This document shows, piece by piece, positions 33,201-46,700 of a stretch of 64,000 nucleotides of DNA. Made by a program: the position numbers and the translations under genes. How positions within the stretch are numbered: the first letter of the stretch is position 1; each line of letters starts with the position of its first letter. Under the pieces are notes generated by a model. It saw only the letters and a program-made list of their open reading frames with translations. It did not search any database and was not told the DNA's origin. Origin of the DNA: Pithys albifrons albifrons (Eukaryota; Chordata; Aves; Passeriformes; Thamnophilidae); assembly GCF_047495875.1 (NCBI RefSeq), contig NC_092460.1, positions 6,624,520 through 6,688,519 on the forward strand. Direction: 5' to 3'.

Positions 33201-36200
33201 ATCATTCCAACCTCTCTGCAGAACTGACAGAGAAAAAGGCACCTTTGCAGGCAGTCTCTGTCCAGACTCACTCACCAACTCACTCCTGGACAAGGCTCCT
33301 TTTTCCCTTGCCCTAGAAAGATCTGGTGAAGAGTTGGGCTCAGCAAGTAGGCATAAACATGGATTTTCACATGGGAGAAGGCTCTTGGCTCATTAATACT
33401 TCTAGCAGAGTGACAAATTCCTCCACTGGGAAAATAAACCTTCACTCAGTAGTGGGAAATTCATCACCCGTCTCCCAAGAAGTTACAATGGTCACTGTAT
33501 ATTCACACACCAGCTGAGCTCAGGGTGTTAAACAGAAAATCCCTCTGCTACTCACACTTTCCCAGCGACCAGTTCTTGATGGAAGTGCTAGTGACATCTG
33601 CAGAGAATGGTTTACATTTATTTGGCAATAAGAATAAAAAGTCTTGAAGATTAAAGGCATTCCCCTAGGTTCCTGCTGGCATTTCCTACCCTTTTTAGGT
33701 GTCATACCCAAATAAAAGCATCAGAACAGTGAAATATTTCACCTGAGAACAATGGACAACCCTAGGTCCTCTCAGTAAGGCGGCTGCCTGTAGAATTTGC
33801 TGCTACAGGAAAATGCTTCACAGGTACTTTGACACAATCCTCAAATAAGATCCTATAAAGGGAGAAAGACAAGTTCTCCTTCAGTTCCTGTATCTTTATT
33901 GTCCGTGCCATTTTAACGTCTCCTCACATGTTCTAAAGGGTCCAGGGAACCCTTCTGGCCCCCACAGGGGTTCCTCCTGATTCTGTGTTCCTGTTACCTG
34001 GCCAGACCCCTGCTCTCTCTTCTGCAACACCAGCCCAGTTCCAAAGGTCAGGCTTATTTCAAAAGACAACAACTTGCACTTGACTAATGTCCTTGTTGGA
34101 GTTAGATTGTCTTAGGAAGAGAAAAAAATCCAGGTCCAAGCTGTACTATGGCTTTCTTCAGTATTATTTTCTGTACAGTCATCTGAAGGTTACCCAGGAC
34201 TGATTCAGGATCGAATCCCAAATCCTGTTTGAAAACCTCAGTGGCTCAGGTCCAATGCTACACCTCACAGCATCCTCTTACACTGTCTGATTTTCAGCAG
34301 TCTTTTTCAGAACTCTTCAATCAATAAACTCTTACTTGAACTTTTATTTTATTGATATTATGTTATTTTTTTTAAGAGGATGTCTATTCTGGTCCTTCAT
34401 CAGTGTGGGAACAACACCTGCCAATGGTAAAGCAAAGTGACTCCAGAACCTCTTTAGATCTCAGCAGAAATACCAAGACAAAGCACTGCCCCCTTAGAGA
34501 TTTAACCAATTCAGGGTTAGGAGCATGGTCCAAGCAGACTCTGCAGGGAGATCTTGAGAACTACTCAAAAATTTATTCAGAGCTATAGAGTTAAAGAGGC
34601 TTTTAGACACAGTGTGTAATCTTGTCAGAGCTGATTAGATCAAAACAAAAGTGATGGGAAATCCTCCCTGTTAATGTGCAAAAAGCTCTTGTTAGTGCGT
34701 TATGACTCACTAGACTTGCACTTCCATCCTCAGTGACTTTGTCACCACAAAGCATTAATTATTAATGTTAAGCCACACCTTTCTCAGACAGGGAGAAATA
34801 AGGCATCTTAACATAGGCAATTTTCAATCTTATCAAATGGACATTTAGGTTCTTTGACAAGCTGGAGACCTCCAGGGCAGCTCTTTGCTTTCCTGACAGC
34901 TAAAATACGATGGATTTCCTTTCCACTGTCCCATATCCTTGGAGGGCACACAGGACTCACCCAGAAGTTGCCCTGGGACAGCCTGTCCTGGTGCACTGCA
35001 GGGCTGGGGGGCAGAAGTCTGGCCAGGCAGCCCAAGCCCAGAGGAGACTCGAGAGGGAAGCACAACCACAGTCATGCCTGGCCAGCCCACAGCACAGGGA
35101 CATCCTTCCCTCCTCCGCCTCCATCCCGTGCCCAAACCTGGGCTGGAGTCCCAATAGCTCAGACATGAGGCAAGGTTTGGTTCAAACACAACCTCAGGCT
35201 TAAAACATCCTGCAGATCTATCCTTGGGTTCTTCCCCACTGGCTGCTCAGGTATCACCTTCTCCCACTCCCTGACTGCTCCAAACATCTCTAGTTAAGAC
35301 ACCAAAGATGATGACAAAGCTGGACAAGGCCTCAAGGGATTAAATTATTAACAGATGAGCCAGAGCAGATTCCAAATCTCTGGTATCTATGCTCGTGCCT
35401 ATTATGTTTCTATAAAAAGCCTGTGGATCACATACATACATCTTACACATCTGGGCTCAACACAGCAGTGTGGGGCCTCTCACAGCACTTTGGCTGGAAC
35501 TGCAGCCATTTCACAGGCACTGGCGATGGAATTCAATGGATTGTTGCTCTTCTGTCTTCACCAAATAGTTACAATTTAGTTAAGAACTAACCAATGCACA
35601 CCGAAACGTGTGTGTGCCATAAAGAAAAGCTAAACAGGACTTTTCTTTCAGTTTGTTTCAGCTTATTACCCTGCCCCTCAGGACATCTAACATATTTTTA
35701 GAAAGTATTGAATTCAAGAAAGAACACAGAAGAAAAGTGTATCTGTGTGATTTCACCATCCCACTACTTACATGATGGCATTTGACAGCTTCTCTTTCTG
35801 TGAAAGTTGTTTTTTGGACTATATCCTTGTTTTAAGGTCTGTAACATGAAGATTTTAAATCACTTGGATGCACACATCCATCTTGTTTTATTCACAGGTT
35901 ACTGGTGAGGTTTTGATTTCTTTTGTTTTCGGGTGGAAAGAAAGGGATGAAGAGTTTTGTCTGGTTTTGGTTCCCTTGTTTGAAGGTATATGTAGGTAGT
36001 TAATAATTTTTAACTGTGGAATCCATTCTTTAGAAAGCAGGAAATTGTTTTTCCACTGCCTCCCCTCGGCAAGAAGGCTAAATATTTTCAATGAAGTAGA
36101 ATGGATGCAGTACCAGAATGGATCAATAAGCAGGGCCTGACTGTTACATGTTTGCAGAGGGAGGCAATGGAGACAGAGGCGAAGGTTCTGATCCTAAAAG

Positions 36201-38271
36201 AGCTGCACCTTGTGAATTTTGAAGCAGGTCTTCAAAGGACATATAGGAAAGGAAGTTTACAACATTGATGGTGAAAAGGAAAGTATAGGGAAACAAAACA
36301 GAGAAGGAAAACCAGGCTGGAGGAAGTGAAGCTGGAAAGATAACCCAGAGAATATTAATCATCACCAATTACAACGTGATCTACAAAACAGGACTCCAGC
36401 TCTGCAAAGATTTGGCCTTGGGGAATAGAGCCTGTGAAGGCAGGTAGGTTGAACTGTCTCATCTCCCACCACCATGGCCCTGGAAGTCTCTGTGCTGCTC
36501 CAGGACCTGGAGTCTCCTCCAACACCAGGTGCTGGGTCTCCCCAGCATGTGCCAGAGAGCAGTGAGCACAAACCCATGCGCAGCCGTGCCTCTGGAAGCT
36601 CCTTCTGCAATATTTCTGCTAGAAAAGGAGCAGACACTGCTGAACATCCACTAAATAGGAGCAAGTCCAAGCACAGCTGGTCAGAATCAAGACACAGAAG
36701 GAATTGGAGGCACTGGGCTAGATTTCCAACTGAGGCACCAAATTGGACTTCAGGAAATTACTCTGAAAGGCCTTGGGTAAATCAGATAACCTTTCCAGTT
36801 CTCTGAACATGCCTGAACAGTTTTTGTATCAATCTGACTGTAAAGAAATCAACTGAGGTAAATTAATGATCCCCATCACACCTGCAGACATACAGATTGC
36901 ATTTTAAAGCATTTTTTAGTCTGATAGCTTGATTTGTTTCACAACAAAATGAACAATCTGGTTTAATTGCTCTGATTTTGTGTGCACTGATTGATGAAGT
37001 CAGTGTAGAATCCTGTAGAGGGATTTTAAGCAGAATAAAACTCCCTTCCCATTCAATAAACACAGAAATTACAGCTGGACAAGATCACAAGAGGTCATCT
37101 AAAATATTTCCTCTGTCCCAAATGGAATCAGTTCTACCTAAACAACTCCCTCACTGCTCACACACCCAATCTACTCAACAGTAGAGCAGCTACAGCCACA
37201 GTCCCTTCCCTCAGTTGTGCAGTTTCAGTGCCCTCCAAAATAAAGCCTCAGTCTCTGCAGGAATTCTGCTGCTATTAATACTTCATTTCCCATAACACAA
37301 CTTATTTTTAAAAAATTACATACAATGTAATGGCTCTGACTCTAAGTTATCAAAGAACAAGCTTTGCTTTTGATAATCTCTATTTCAAGAAATGCTATAA
37401 TTTCTCTTTAAGCAGGATTTATTTTTTCCACATATTCTGTTACTGGTTTGGAATCTCAAAATGTATTTTAGCTCCTTGGGGAAAAGCTCTGGCTATCCAT
37501 CTCTTAACTACTAATCTGTTTTTTCTATTAAGACAGTCGAGCCCCTCCTCCCTCAAACTTGTCAGCTATACTGATGAGTCATTAATTGATTTTTTTCCTC
37601 CTTTTTTTTTTTAAACAACTACAGTAGGCTAAAATCAAGCAAGAAGCCTACTGAAGAATTCAATTAACTTCTGGCTCATTTGGTAATAAATATTGCAGTA
37701 TTGTACTCTGCCACTCTTTATTCTTGTTCTAGTGTCTGGAGATTGCCCAGATGTTTCATCCTCTGGGTTTTTTGGTGAGGAAGGCTTTTGCCTCTGGGCT
37801 GAGCAGTGCTCTCCTCTGCTCTCCTGCCTCCAGTTAATCTACATGGCTGTCAGAGCTGTCACATGAATGGTGAATCACGGCCTCTCACTGCAATCACTTC
37901 GGCCCCTGGGGAAGCACTGGGAGCAAACAGCTGCACAAACCCCCACCCAAGCAAAGCTTCTCCTGGATGAGGAGTTTCCAAATCAACTTTGAAATAATCA
38001 CAAAGCCTGACTGACAGGCTCCCCGTTTTTAAATAACAGAAATTTGTCAAAAACAAATTGGTTGTCTTTCAAACAGACACCCTGGTCGAGTCTTTTTTTT
38101 AGTTCTTCTCTTTCCTTTGCTGACTTTCCTATTTCCAAATAACAACTGGACCCATTTTCTTCTAAACAAACTTGAATTACAAAGGAATGTTGTTCTGCTA
38201 TACTTAATAGATTTGCACATTTTTCCCTTTCTTCTTTAGTCTTTCCCAGTATAACATATAATCCTTTGCAC
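30292..38271 (-). other. SLC25A26: SLC25A26 intron
   Basis: This 8.0 kb intron has donor GTGCAA (weak) and acceptor TTCTCAG on the minus strand. It includes a pure purine tract at 31357-31392. I saw no clear transposon and no exon. The many ORFs of 60 to 100 codons have no recognisable domains. Confidence 0.85.
31357..31392 (+). repeat. Purine-only tract
   Basis: This is a 36-base run of A and G only, with a central stretch of seven G, inside an SLC25A26 intron. On the transcribed sense (minus) strand it is a pyrimidine run. It is low-complexity sequence. Confidence 0.8.
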
Positions 38272-38341
38272 CTGCAAAAGCTCCACAGACTGCTGACTGC
38301 CAAGAATCCACCACGTGACCCTGCTTCCATGACCAGAGATC
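38272..38341 (-). CDS. SLC25A26: SLC25A26 coding exon: loop and start of helix 5
   Basis: On the minus strand the exon is 70 bases, with acceptor CTTTAAACACAG and donor GTGCAA. It reads [20 protein letters not shown] then AFA and one base of a Gly codon. This matches the human segment [20 protein letters not shown]. It enters in phase 0 and leaves in phase 1, which fits the next exon exactly. The donor has poor bases at positions +4 to +6. A longer minus-strand ORF over the same bases uses a different frame and is not the gene. Confidence 0.97.
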
Positions 38342-40097
38342 CTGTGTTTAAAGAGAAAGGAAAATAAAAAGTTATTAAATGTTTGAATCTATCTGATCCC
38401 CATGTGAGTTAACTCGAAGGATGGGAACTTAAGTGAAAAGCTATTTTTGTGGCATTTTTCAGTGATGTAATAAGTGATTTTTCCCAAGGAACTTGTGTAC
38501 TTCAATGAGCAGATGGAGTGAGAGAGATGTCTGGAACTGAGGGCTTGAAGCAAATTGCTTTCAGGGAATTCATATGTATGTATTTAAGCCTGTGGCCATG
38601 CAACTTTGCAAATATTTTGTGAATTTATTTTCTTTTTGGCAGATAAAACAATGCAAAGCAAAACACTGAGAGGGGGGCGGCAATGCACGAACCAGTATCA
38701 GCTCAGCCCAGATGTACCAAGGCTCCCATTGAAAATGAACAGTCCCCAGTACCACTAGACAGAAGTCCTGTTTGCTCCCCTACATTTCTTAAGCCAAACC
38801 TTCCCATCACACTGCCAAAAAACCTCCATCGTTACAAAATTACCCTTATCACTCCCATTATATCCCCAAGCAGGTGTGTCTGTTTTTCACTTGGCGTCCT
38901 TAGGGACCACACACCCTCCTCTGCACAGCCCCCACACACCCTGCTCCCAGCCCTCAGTTCACAGCAGCATCCAAACATGCACCTCTGGAAGCACCAGCAG
39001 AACTGTGCCTCCTAAAAGCACCTTTCAGGAGTCACCTCACCCAGCCTGATGAGCCCATTCAATATTGGCAACAAGGGCCAGCCCTACTGGGAGGGTTTTA
39101 CTGCAGCATTTAAGGGCACTGAGTTGTCTCCTCTTCCACTCTGCTCCATCCCCCATTCCCATCTCCTCAAACACTTAATGCTGGAAGCTCTCTGGAGGAG
39201 AGGTTTCTGGTTTATGGTGTGAGGATCAGCGCTGAGCAAAATGGGATGGGATCCATGGCCCTTTTGAGGACTACCACAGAGAAATCAGGAATTTTATTTT
39301 ATAGCTGTGGCCTTATCCTTCTTTTTAAAGTCATATTACTTCTATACTATAAAATTTTCTTAAAAGCAATTGGATAGCTGTGCTAGGCTGAGACATTGCT
39401 CTGGGGCTGCTGGTCTTTGGTACAGCCACTTTCCACTGGAGCAGGAGAACTCTTCCCTCGTTTGCTGACTCTCCATTTAACACATTGTCCTCGTGACTCA
39501 CTTATTCCAACTTGGCTGGTGGTTATATTTCAGTTGAATGTTTTAAAAATCAAACTGTTCAAGCAACAATGGCCAGCCACAATGTTGTTTGGTACCCTGC
39601 CACAACTAAATAGCTGCAGCTCTGCTGTACGAAAGCACTAAAGGGATTCCAGCCCCTTTAATGCTAGCCATTCTTTTCCTGGTGTTTTCAGTATGGGATG
39701 CTGTTCTGCGTCACCCACAACAGAAACTCATTTTCATCTCATAAATAAATAAATAGGGATTCATAATTCTTCAAAACCATAATATGCTTTTCTGGAATAA
39801 CTTACAGTCTTTTGGACACACAGCTCTCTCGCAGCTCAGTCCTGCTGGAGGAGGACACACACTCCCTAAGACAAACAGCACTACCTTCCAGAGTGCCTGG
39901 ATGTTGTAACAGCATAAATCCCACCTCCAACACCCATTTGCAAAACACTTCAGGTGCTTGAAAAACCTCAGATTGAAAGTCACGGTTTAGAAACTTAACT
40001 GCTGGAGCCACATGATAAAGACAGAATTACTGTATTTTTTCATTAAATGTTCTCTAAAGCTAAATCCAAGAACCTAGAGCAATGATTTCTGCCATAC

Positions 40098-40111
40098 AAA
40101 AAAAAAAAAAA
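40098..40111 (+). repeat. Poly(A) run
   Basis: Fourteen consecutive A lie within an SLC25A26 intron. No retroposed gene body is recognisable upstream of it. Confidence 0.85.
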
Positions 40112-40547
40112 GCCCTGTGGAAGAGCTGCTGGAGGACTAAGAGGAAAATCAGACCATTAATACAGACACTCATGGCTTTGCCAGAAGCCCAGCCTATTCT
40201 CAGTCATGATGGGGTTTTATGTTAATGTCATTGTTCAAAGAAGAAGGAAAAGGTCATTCTTATTTCTTGGCATGTAGCTCTGAAATCCAGTTTCTGATAA
40301 GGCCTGGCTTCCCAGTGCAGCTCTGCACAAAGACCCTTTGCCAAGCAAGGCAAACGGTGATGAATTCCCACCCATTATGCCTGCAAACTGACAACAGGTA
40401 TTTGCAACAATCATGCAATATGGAAAATTGTTTTAAAGGGTGGAGCCAGGAACAGTTCAATTAAATTAGGGAAAAGGAGAATTGGGGCTGGAGAACAGGA
40501 AGAAAATTCCCCAAGAGTGAGGTCTACTGAACCGCAGAGCCAGCCTC

Positions 40548-40700
40548 CCCAGGGAGGAGAGGAAAGCCCTCTCCTTTGAGTCATTTAAAAATAGATTGGA
40601 GAAGGCACTCAGGATTGTACTGTGGGGAATAATCCTGCGTTGGCAAGGGCAGGATGAGATGACTTCATGCATTTCTTTCCATCTCCAGTTTCGGTGATTC
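40548..40700 (+). mobile_element. Possible old CR1-type LINE 3' fragment
   Basis: The plus strand reads CCCAGGGAGGAGAGGAAAGC, then TTTGAGTCATTTAAAAATAG, ATTGGAGAAGGCACTCAGG and TTTCCATCTCCAGTTTCGG, ending TGATTC. The layout of a shared GGAGG...TTTAAAAA.AGATTGGA..AGGCACT core and a final TTCC-TGATTC resembles the sense 3' end of CR1-like LINEs. It is strongly diverged, so the family call is tentative. Orientation is opposite to the other CR1 copies. Confidence 0.45.
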
Positions 40701-43700
40701 ACCCAGAGCTCCAAACCTGAACATGCAGAAGAGCAAGAGAGAAGCAGGGCACGAGGACATCATCCTGGAGGGAGCCAAGAGGAACAAGTGTCACAGGGCC
40801 AAGAGGACCAGCAGGAGTCTGGTCCAGATTCTTTCTAACCACACCATGCTATGGGCCAAGATGACGTGCTGAAGGTCACACATGCTTTCTCTCACAGCCC
40901 ATGGGCCAACTAATTGACAGGGCTTTGTGGTAAGTCAGGCTTGTAAGTTCTTCGAAAACACTCTCCTTTGTGCTGCACTGAGAAGGCTTTACTACCATTA
41001 AGACAGGGCAAAGCACAGACACTATTAGAAGCTTGCGGATTACTGCAAACCCAGGGCCTTGTTTCTGGAAAGAAATGCAGGAGCCATATACATATCTCCC
41101 CAAAACAGTGACTTTGAAGAGAAAGGCTGGTGATTTGCAGTGATACAGTGCCTAGATCACACTCTGCCTTCTTAGATGCTGCACAAATTAAGAAGAGCAT
41201 TTCATTTGGGAGGATAACTCGGGTGAGGCAGAAGATGGGTCAGAGGCAGGCTCAGAGCCTGTGGGTCACAGCTCAGTGGCTCCAAAAAGGGCAGAAGTGC
41301 CCCTGTAATGCCTGCAGAAGCCCTGCAATGACACCACTCTCTTTACAAGTCCTCTTTGCAATATGAAACACATCCTGGGAATTATGAGCAACACAACTGC
41401 AGCAGTTGGCTCAGCCTGGGTTCCCCACCACCATCACCAAAAGGCTCCTACCTGCTCACACCGTGCTCCTCCTGCAGAGGGCTGCAGGGCATAACCTGAC
41501 TTTTCCAGGGCAATACCCATTCCCACTAGTTTCACAGCCTAGGAAAGCAAAATGACAAGGAGCACACTACATGAAAGCAGCCGCCATGCCAAGCCTGTGT
41601 CATGTGTATTCTATTAAGCTGAAGGCTGAATAGAAGACTTTGTTTTCCACTTCAAAGGACCCCATCCCAATCTCTCGCTCTTCCCTTATGAATAACAAAT
41701 TGGAAATAAATCTTCTGGCTGAAGCACATGGAAACTCGTACAGTTGGGGCCCTCTGCAGCTTCCCAGCTCAATCACATGCTAATTTTTTTTGTAAACACT
41801 TTTATGTGATATATATGTAAATCTCACTGTGCATTGCTGCACCATGTAAAGCAATACAGTGGGTGTGGCCTCAGGGGATGGGACACAGCAGGAAGTCTGA
41901 ATGCAGATTTCCAATTATTCACAGGGATAATGTTCACAGAGAAGGGTCAAGTTTTATATGTGGGCAGAGCCTCACTTTTCTTCCTAGAGATCCCATTTCA
42001 TACTGTTCTATAGGCCAGTGTCTTATAATTCTCACCACAAGTGTTACTTAGCTCTTTTGATACTGAGAACACACTTTGCTGGGCAGAGGGGGCATTAGAA
42101 ATGTCACTCTTAGGATACACCAAAGGCCTTCCAACCTGAAAATAAACAAAATGGAAAATACTACTCCTGCCTTTAAATGCAGGGGGAAAGTATACGGTGC
42201 CCACAAATGTGAACTCCTCACATGGTGTGGACACATGGCCTCCAGATGGCCAATAACCTTTGCCTAATGCACACAACCCCTTACCTGTGTGTGTCTGTCA
42301 CCTTTGTTGTGCATTTATGGTAGGAGTTAAGAGAAGAAATCAGCTGTCAGTTTTGTCCTCCCAATGCAGTCAGGTCTTGCTCTCTATTCAGGACATCTAA
42401 GCAGTGGTAATCCAGGGCAAAATGCAATATTCACACCTCTCAAATCTGATGACCAGCCCAACACCCCAAATGCTGCAGTAAGCAGCACAGAGAACGAGAC
42501 ATCTCTGCCTTGGCCTTGCTATTCTTTAGGCACTAAGAGGCAAGCAGACCTCATACACCAAACTTGAGGCCTGCAGCTGACTAAATATTACAATTCACTC
42601 CAATGATAAGCATCTCTAGGATTTCTACATATCACTCTGTTCAAGACAGTGTTCAACTTCATGATAACAGGAGGGAGAAAAATTTGCACAAACTAATCCC
42701 GTGGATCTGTGTGCATGTGCAGCCCTGCAGAGTGAGGGAAGAAAAGCAATTTTCATGTTTGCCTACGCTACAAGGGATTTTACCTGCAATGTGGCATTCT
42801 GCATGGCTGACCCTTACAGATGCATGGCACATTAACTACAGGGCAAGCAAAGAATTCATAAGCTCATTGCAGTTTCTATACATAAAGTCAAACACGGAGC
42901 ATAGAGCCAAAAGTCCTCCCCAGTGAATTTTTATGTGCATATGTGCAGCATATGTGGAAGTACATGTGTATATTATCTTGCAGGAAACATGCAAGCCCAA
43001 ACATGGGGAAAATTCAATGATCTAAGTTCACTGTTGACATAAATGTTGAGACTCCATTTGCACTAATGGAGTTGTGCTCACTTATGCCAGTACTGAATTT
43101 GGTCCTAGAATTAAACCCACCCAAATCCTAGATAAATTGAAAGAGAACAACAGTTGGCCTACATGCAAGAGCATATTTTTCATGTTAAAAGCATTTCATT
43201 CCCTTTTTCTGCCCATATAATGCTGCATTGATGTCTGTGACCCATTTGGATGTAAATCAAAATGGATGTGCTAAAAGCCTGGTTAAAGAAAATGTCTTCA
43301 AAACAGTGTTCCCATGGCAAGGCAGAACAGCTACACTCAGTTTCCATGGCACAAAGGGCCATACATGTGTCTGGAGAGGAAAATGCACTTCTGACAAATC
43401 ACTTCAAAGTTTGAACAGTTTTCTGTGAGCATCTGCACTGCTGCTACCTGCTAATAAATCTGTGCTTCATGGGCTTGTGTGAATAAATTACATGCAAGAA
43501 TTACATAAGTCTTTTAAGGTTCTTCAGCAAGAAGCAAATGTCCAAATCAAATTGTGAGCCCTTCACACTGATTACTTCATTACTTCATTCTACCAAACAT
43601 CTCCAGATGTCATTGGAAAGCTCAGCAACTTCTAGAGAACCACTCATGGCCTAGGCACGACCAAGAGCATCACAATTTGGCTCTGTATCTATTGACAGGA

Positions 43701-46700
43701 CTCCTGTGGCTGTTTTAAATGCTGCATTGATGACCCAAGGCCATCTGACTTTCCCCAACGTGCCTGCAGTGCTGTGAGTGAGGGTTGCATTTGTTTCCTT
43801 CTCTTTGGTGCAGATGGTGCGCAGCATTCCTTCGACTGTGCCTCAAGACTGAGTGAATAACACTTATTGTGCCACTAATAAAGCGAGGGCTGTTTGCTGA
43901 ACAGCTGTTGGGTACATTGTTCCTTTGTGAGAAAAATGCAGCCGTTATGTTAATGGCATGCACACGCTGCACTTACATCACACCCCAAACCCCCGTGGAA
44001 ATCTCTTTTCCTGATACAGCACCCAAGCAAGTGGCAGACACATCAGCGTTATTTAACCATTAGGACTTAATCCCTAAATCAGCCCCACCTTTACCCAAAG
44101 AGGGAGCAAGGTATGGTAGAACACTTACTGCACTGCCTGCAAGGAAATGGGTTTAAAGCTGAGCCTGGGTTTCATTTACTCTTGACTTATATGAAGCTGA
44201 GCACAGAGAAAAGAAATACTAGACTGCTTCTCCAAGAAAAATGGGAAATGGTCACCTACCCATAGAGCAGGGAAAGAGCCCTTTAAGGCCTAGTTTCGCT
44301 ACATTCCTCTATTTTCTACTTGCCCTGTTAAACTGCAAAAGATTTGACTGTAAATTTTAGGAGGGAAATAGCATGTGGTTTATTGTTTCAATGGTGGAGT
44401 TATAAAAATGTATTACTGCTGAGAACCCCAGCTGCCTGGGCAGAAGTATTCTGTAAACTTTTCATTCTTACTAACTTTAAAAATCAGGTGCAATGAGCTC
44501 CAACCAAGATAAGAGTCTTCACTCTCCACAGCCAGCCACAGAGCAGCCTTTGCCCAGCAAGCTTCATGATATGTCTCAAAATAGAACTGCACTGACCACC
44601 AAGAGTGAGGCTGAGCCCACCCTCAAACCAGTTTGTTCACACCCTGTACTGCCTATCTCAGGCCCCAGCTGGAGCTCTCTGGAGGGGGAACCAAGAGAAC
44701 CAAGCAAATCTATACACGTATCATTGCCAACATGTAGCTCTGTAGTTCAGCCCACCAGTAAATTTTCTGTCAATACAAGTGCCTTGTGCCTGGGGGTGAC
44801 AAATTAACCTGAGCAGAAAACAGGGGACCTAAAATCCAATCCCAAACCTGCTCTCCACTGGTCTCCTGGGCAGAAACCAGTTTAAACCCAGGTAACTTCT
44901 GTTCTGACCCAACCAATTTTCACATCCTGCTCAGTTTCACAGGGCAATGTCTGGACTCTCCCCATTCTCTTTACTACAATACCCCACTTGTTTCACAGGG
45001 TGGAAATGTGTCCATGTGCACTCATCCTCTTCTGAAGACACCAAAGCATTCCTTCCTCTGCTTTTTCAGCATTTTACAGCACTATCACTGCAATCCATAC
45101 AGAGACTTGCACATATTTCTCAGCTCCCTGTCTCCAACTATTGCCTCCAGCCATACCTCTTTTTTGTAAAACACCTGTTAATATGTGAAACCTACAGTTT
45201 TGAGAAAATTATCTTGTTGCTAAAGCTAGTGACAAAAAACTTGTGGACTCACTAGAGGTGCAGAAAGTCTAAGAGCTTTAAGTTTCTCTTAGGACTGAGA
45301 CAGAGGGAAATACCCTGGCCCCACTGCGTGCCAGAAGAGCCAGACCACCTTGAGTATGGTCAGTTCAAGATTTTTATCTTTCTTTGCAGCTCCTGGGCTA
45401 GTGCAGCAGCACAGTCTGTGCCAGCCCTCCCAGGGAGGCTGAGTGTGCAGGGGCAGGACCGGCTGACAGTCTTAGCAATGTCCAAGTGTCTCATCTTATA
45501 TAATAAGACACGTCTAATGAAAAAGACAGAGGGCTCCCAGGACAGTAGGTTTGTTTTCCTTAAAAAAATTCACCAACTAAACAAACAAAACCCCCCTTGT
45601 TTTCCAAGCCTACTCATTTGAGACCTGTGTCCTCCAGTCTCGCCTGCTCCTTCCCTCCTCACTGGCTACCAAAGCCTTTTCTCCAGACATACAATACATT
45701 TGGTCTATAAAGAGACCATTCTCCATGTACAGCTGCATTTGAGTACCTCTCAGAGGCTCTGAAGCACAGCCAACATGCAGAAATATAAAACCCAGGAGGT
45801 CTGAGTCTTATTTCACCTGAGATGGGTTTATCTTACACACAGCACTGTTCTTTGAGTGAGCTGACCATTTCCAGTGAGCCAGAAGAAACAGGCATTTTTG
45901 ACAAGATGTTTCTAAACTCAAACCTAATCAGAGGCTCTTGGTTTTCTGTAGTGTTTTAAAACTATTTTACTGAGAAAAACTGATGCCCTCTATTTCTGTA
46001 ATATGCTCACATCAGAAATTACAGTTACTTTTTTATCTCAACTAGGTCTAGAATAGAAGAATTATGGATTAAAACATGAAGAAAATGATAAATTACTTAT
46101 GTGTTGCTGGTAGGAACTGAGATAAGATGATTACAAGTGCTGAATAAAATGCCTGAACAGAACAGAACAGAAAGAAGGGCTGGGCTCCACAGTGCTGGAG
46201 CCATCTGAGCAGAGACTGCACAGCCCTGGCAGCAGGTTGAAAAAGCAAGAGCTGCACCAGACTCTGTGTAACCCACAACAATTTCATGCCAAATACACAG
46301 CCCACAATGTGAAATTCCCACAATGAAGAACATACATATAGGATTTCCAAAGCAAGTTACAGAGGCACCCTGGAAATTCCAGGGCAGCATACAAGGGGAC
46401 TGTATCTTACAACATTATTCCAAAACCTGAACTAATATGGGAGGCACTGTGCTTGGCTGGAGTTTGGGAAGCACACTACATCTATGCTCTGCTGCCTTTC
46501 TTCATGGCCAGCTGGTACTGAGATGGGATCAGAAGTATTAGCCCCACATAAAAGAACCTAAATCTGATCAGACTGTCACAGTGGTATTCAACCATGGTCC
46601 TCCTCTGAGGGTTTGTGCAGCAGAAAGTGAATGAGATCTGAAACATCCCTTCTTTCCCTGAACTTTGAGAAAAATTCAAAATTGTTCTAGCTGCAAGGTT

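Noticed and set aside
37998..38330. Minus-strand ORF of 110 codons overlapping an SLC25A26 exon
   Set aside because: It is in a different frame from the carrier protein. The correct frame gives [20 protein letters not shown] with proper splice phases.
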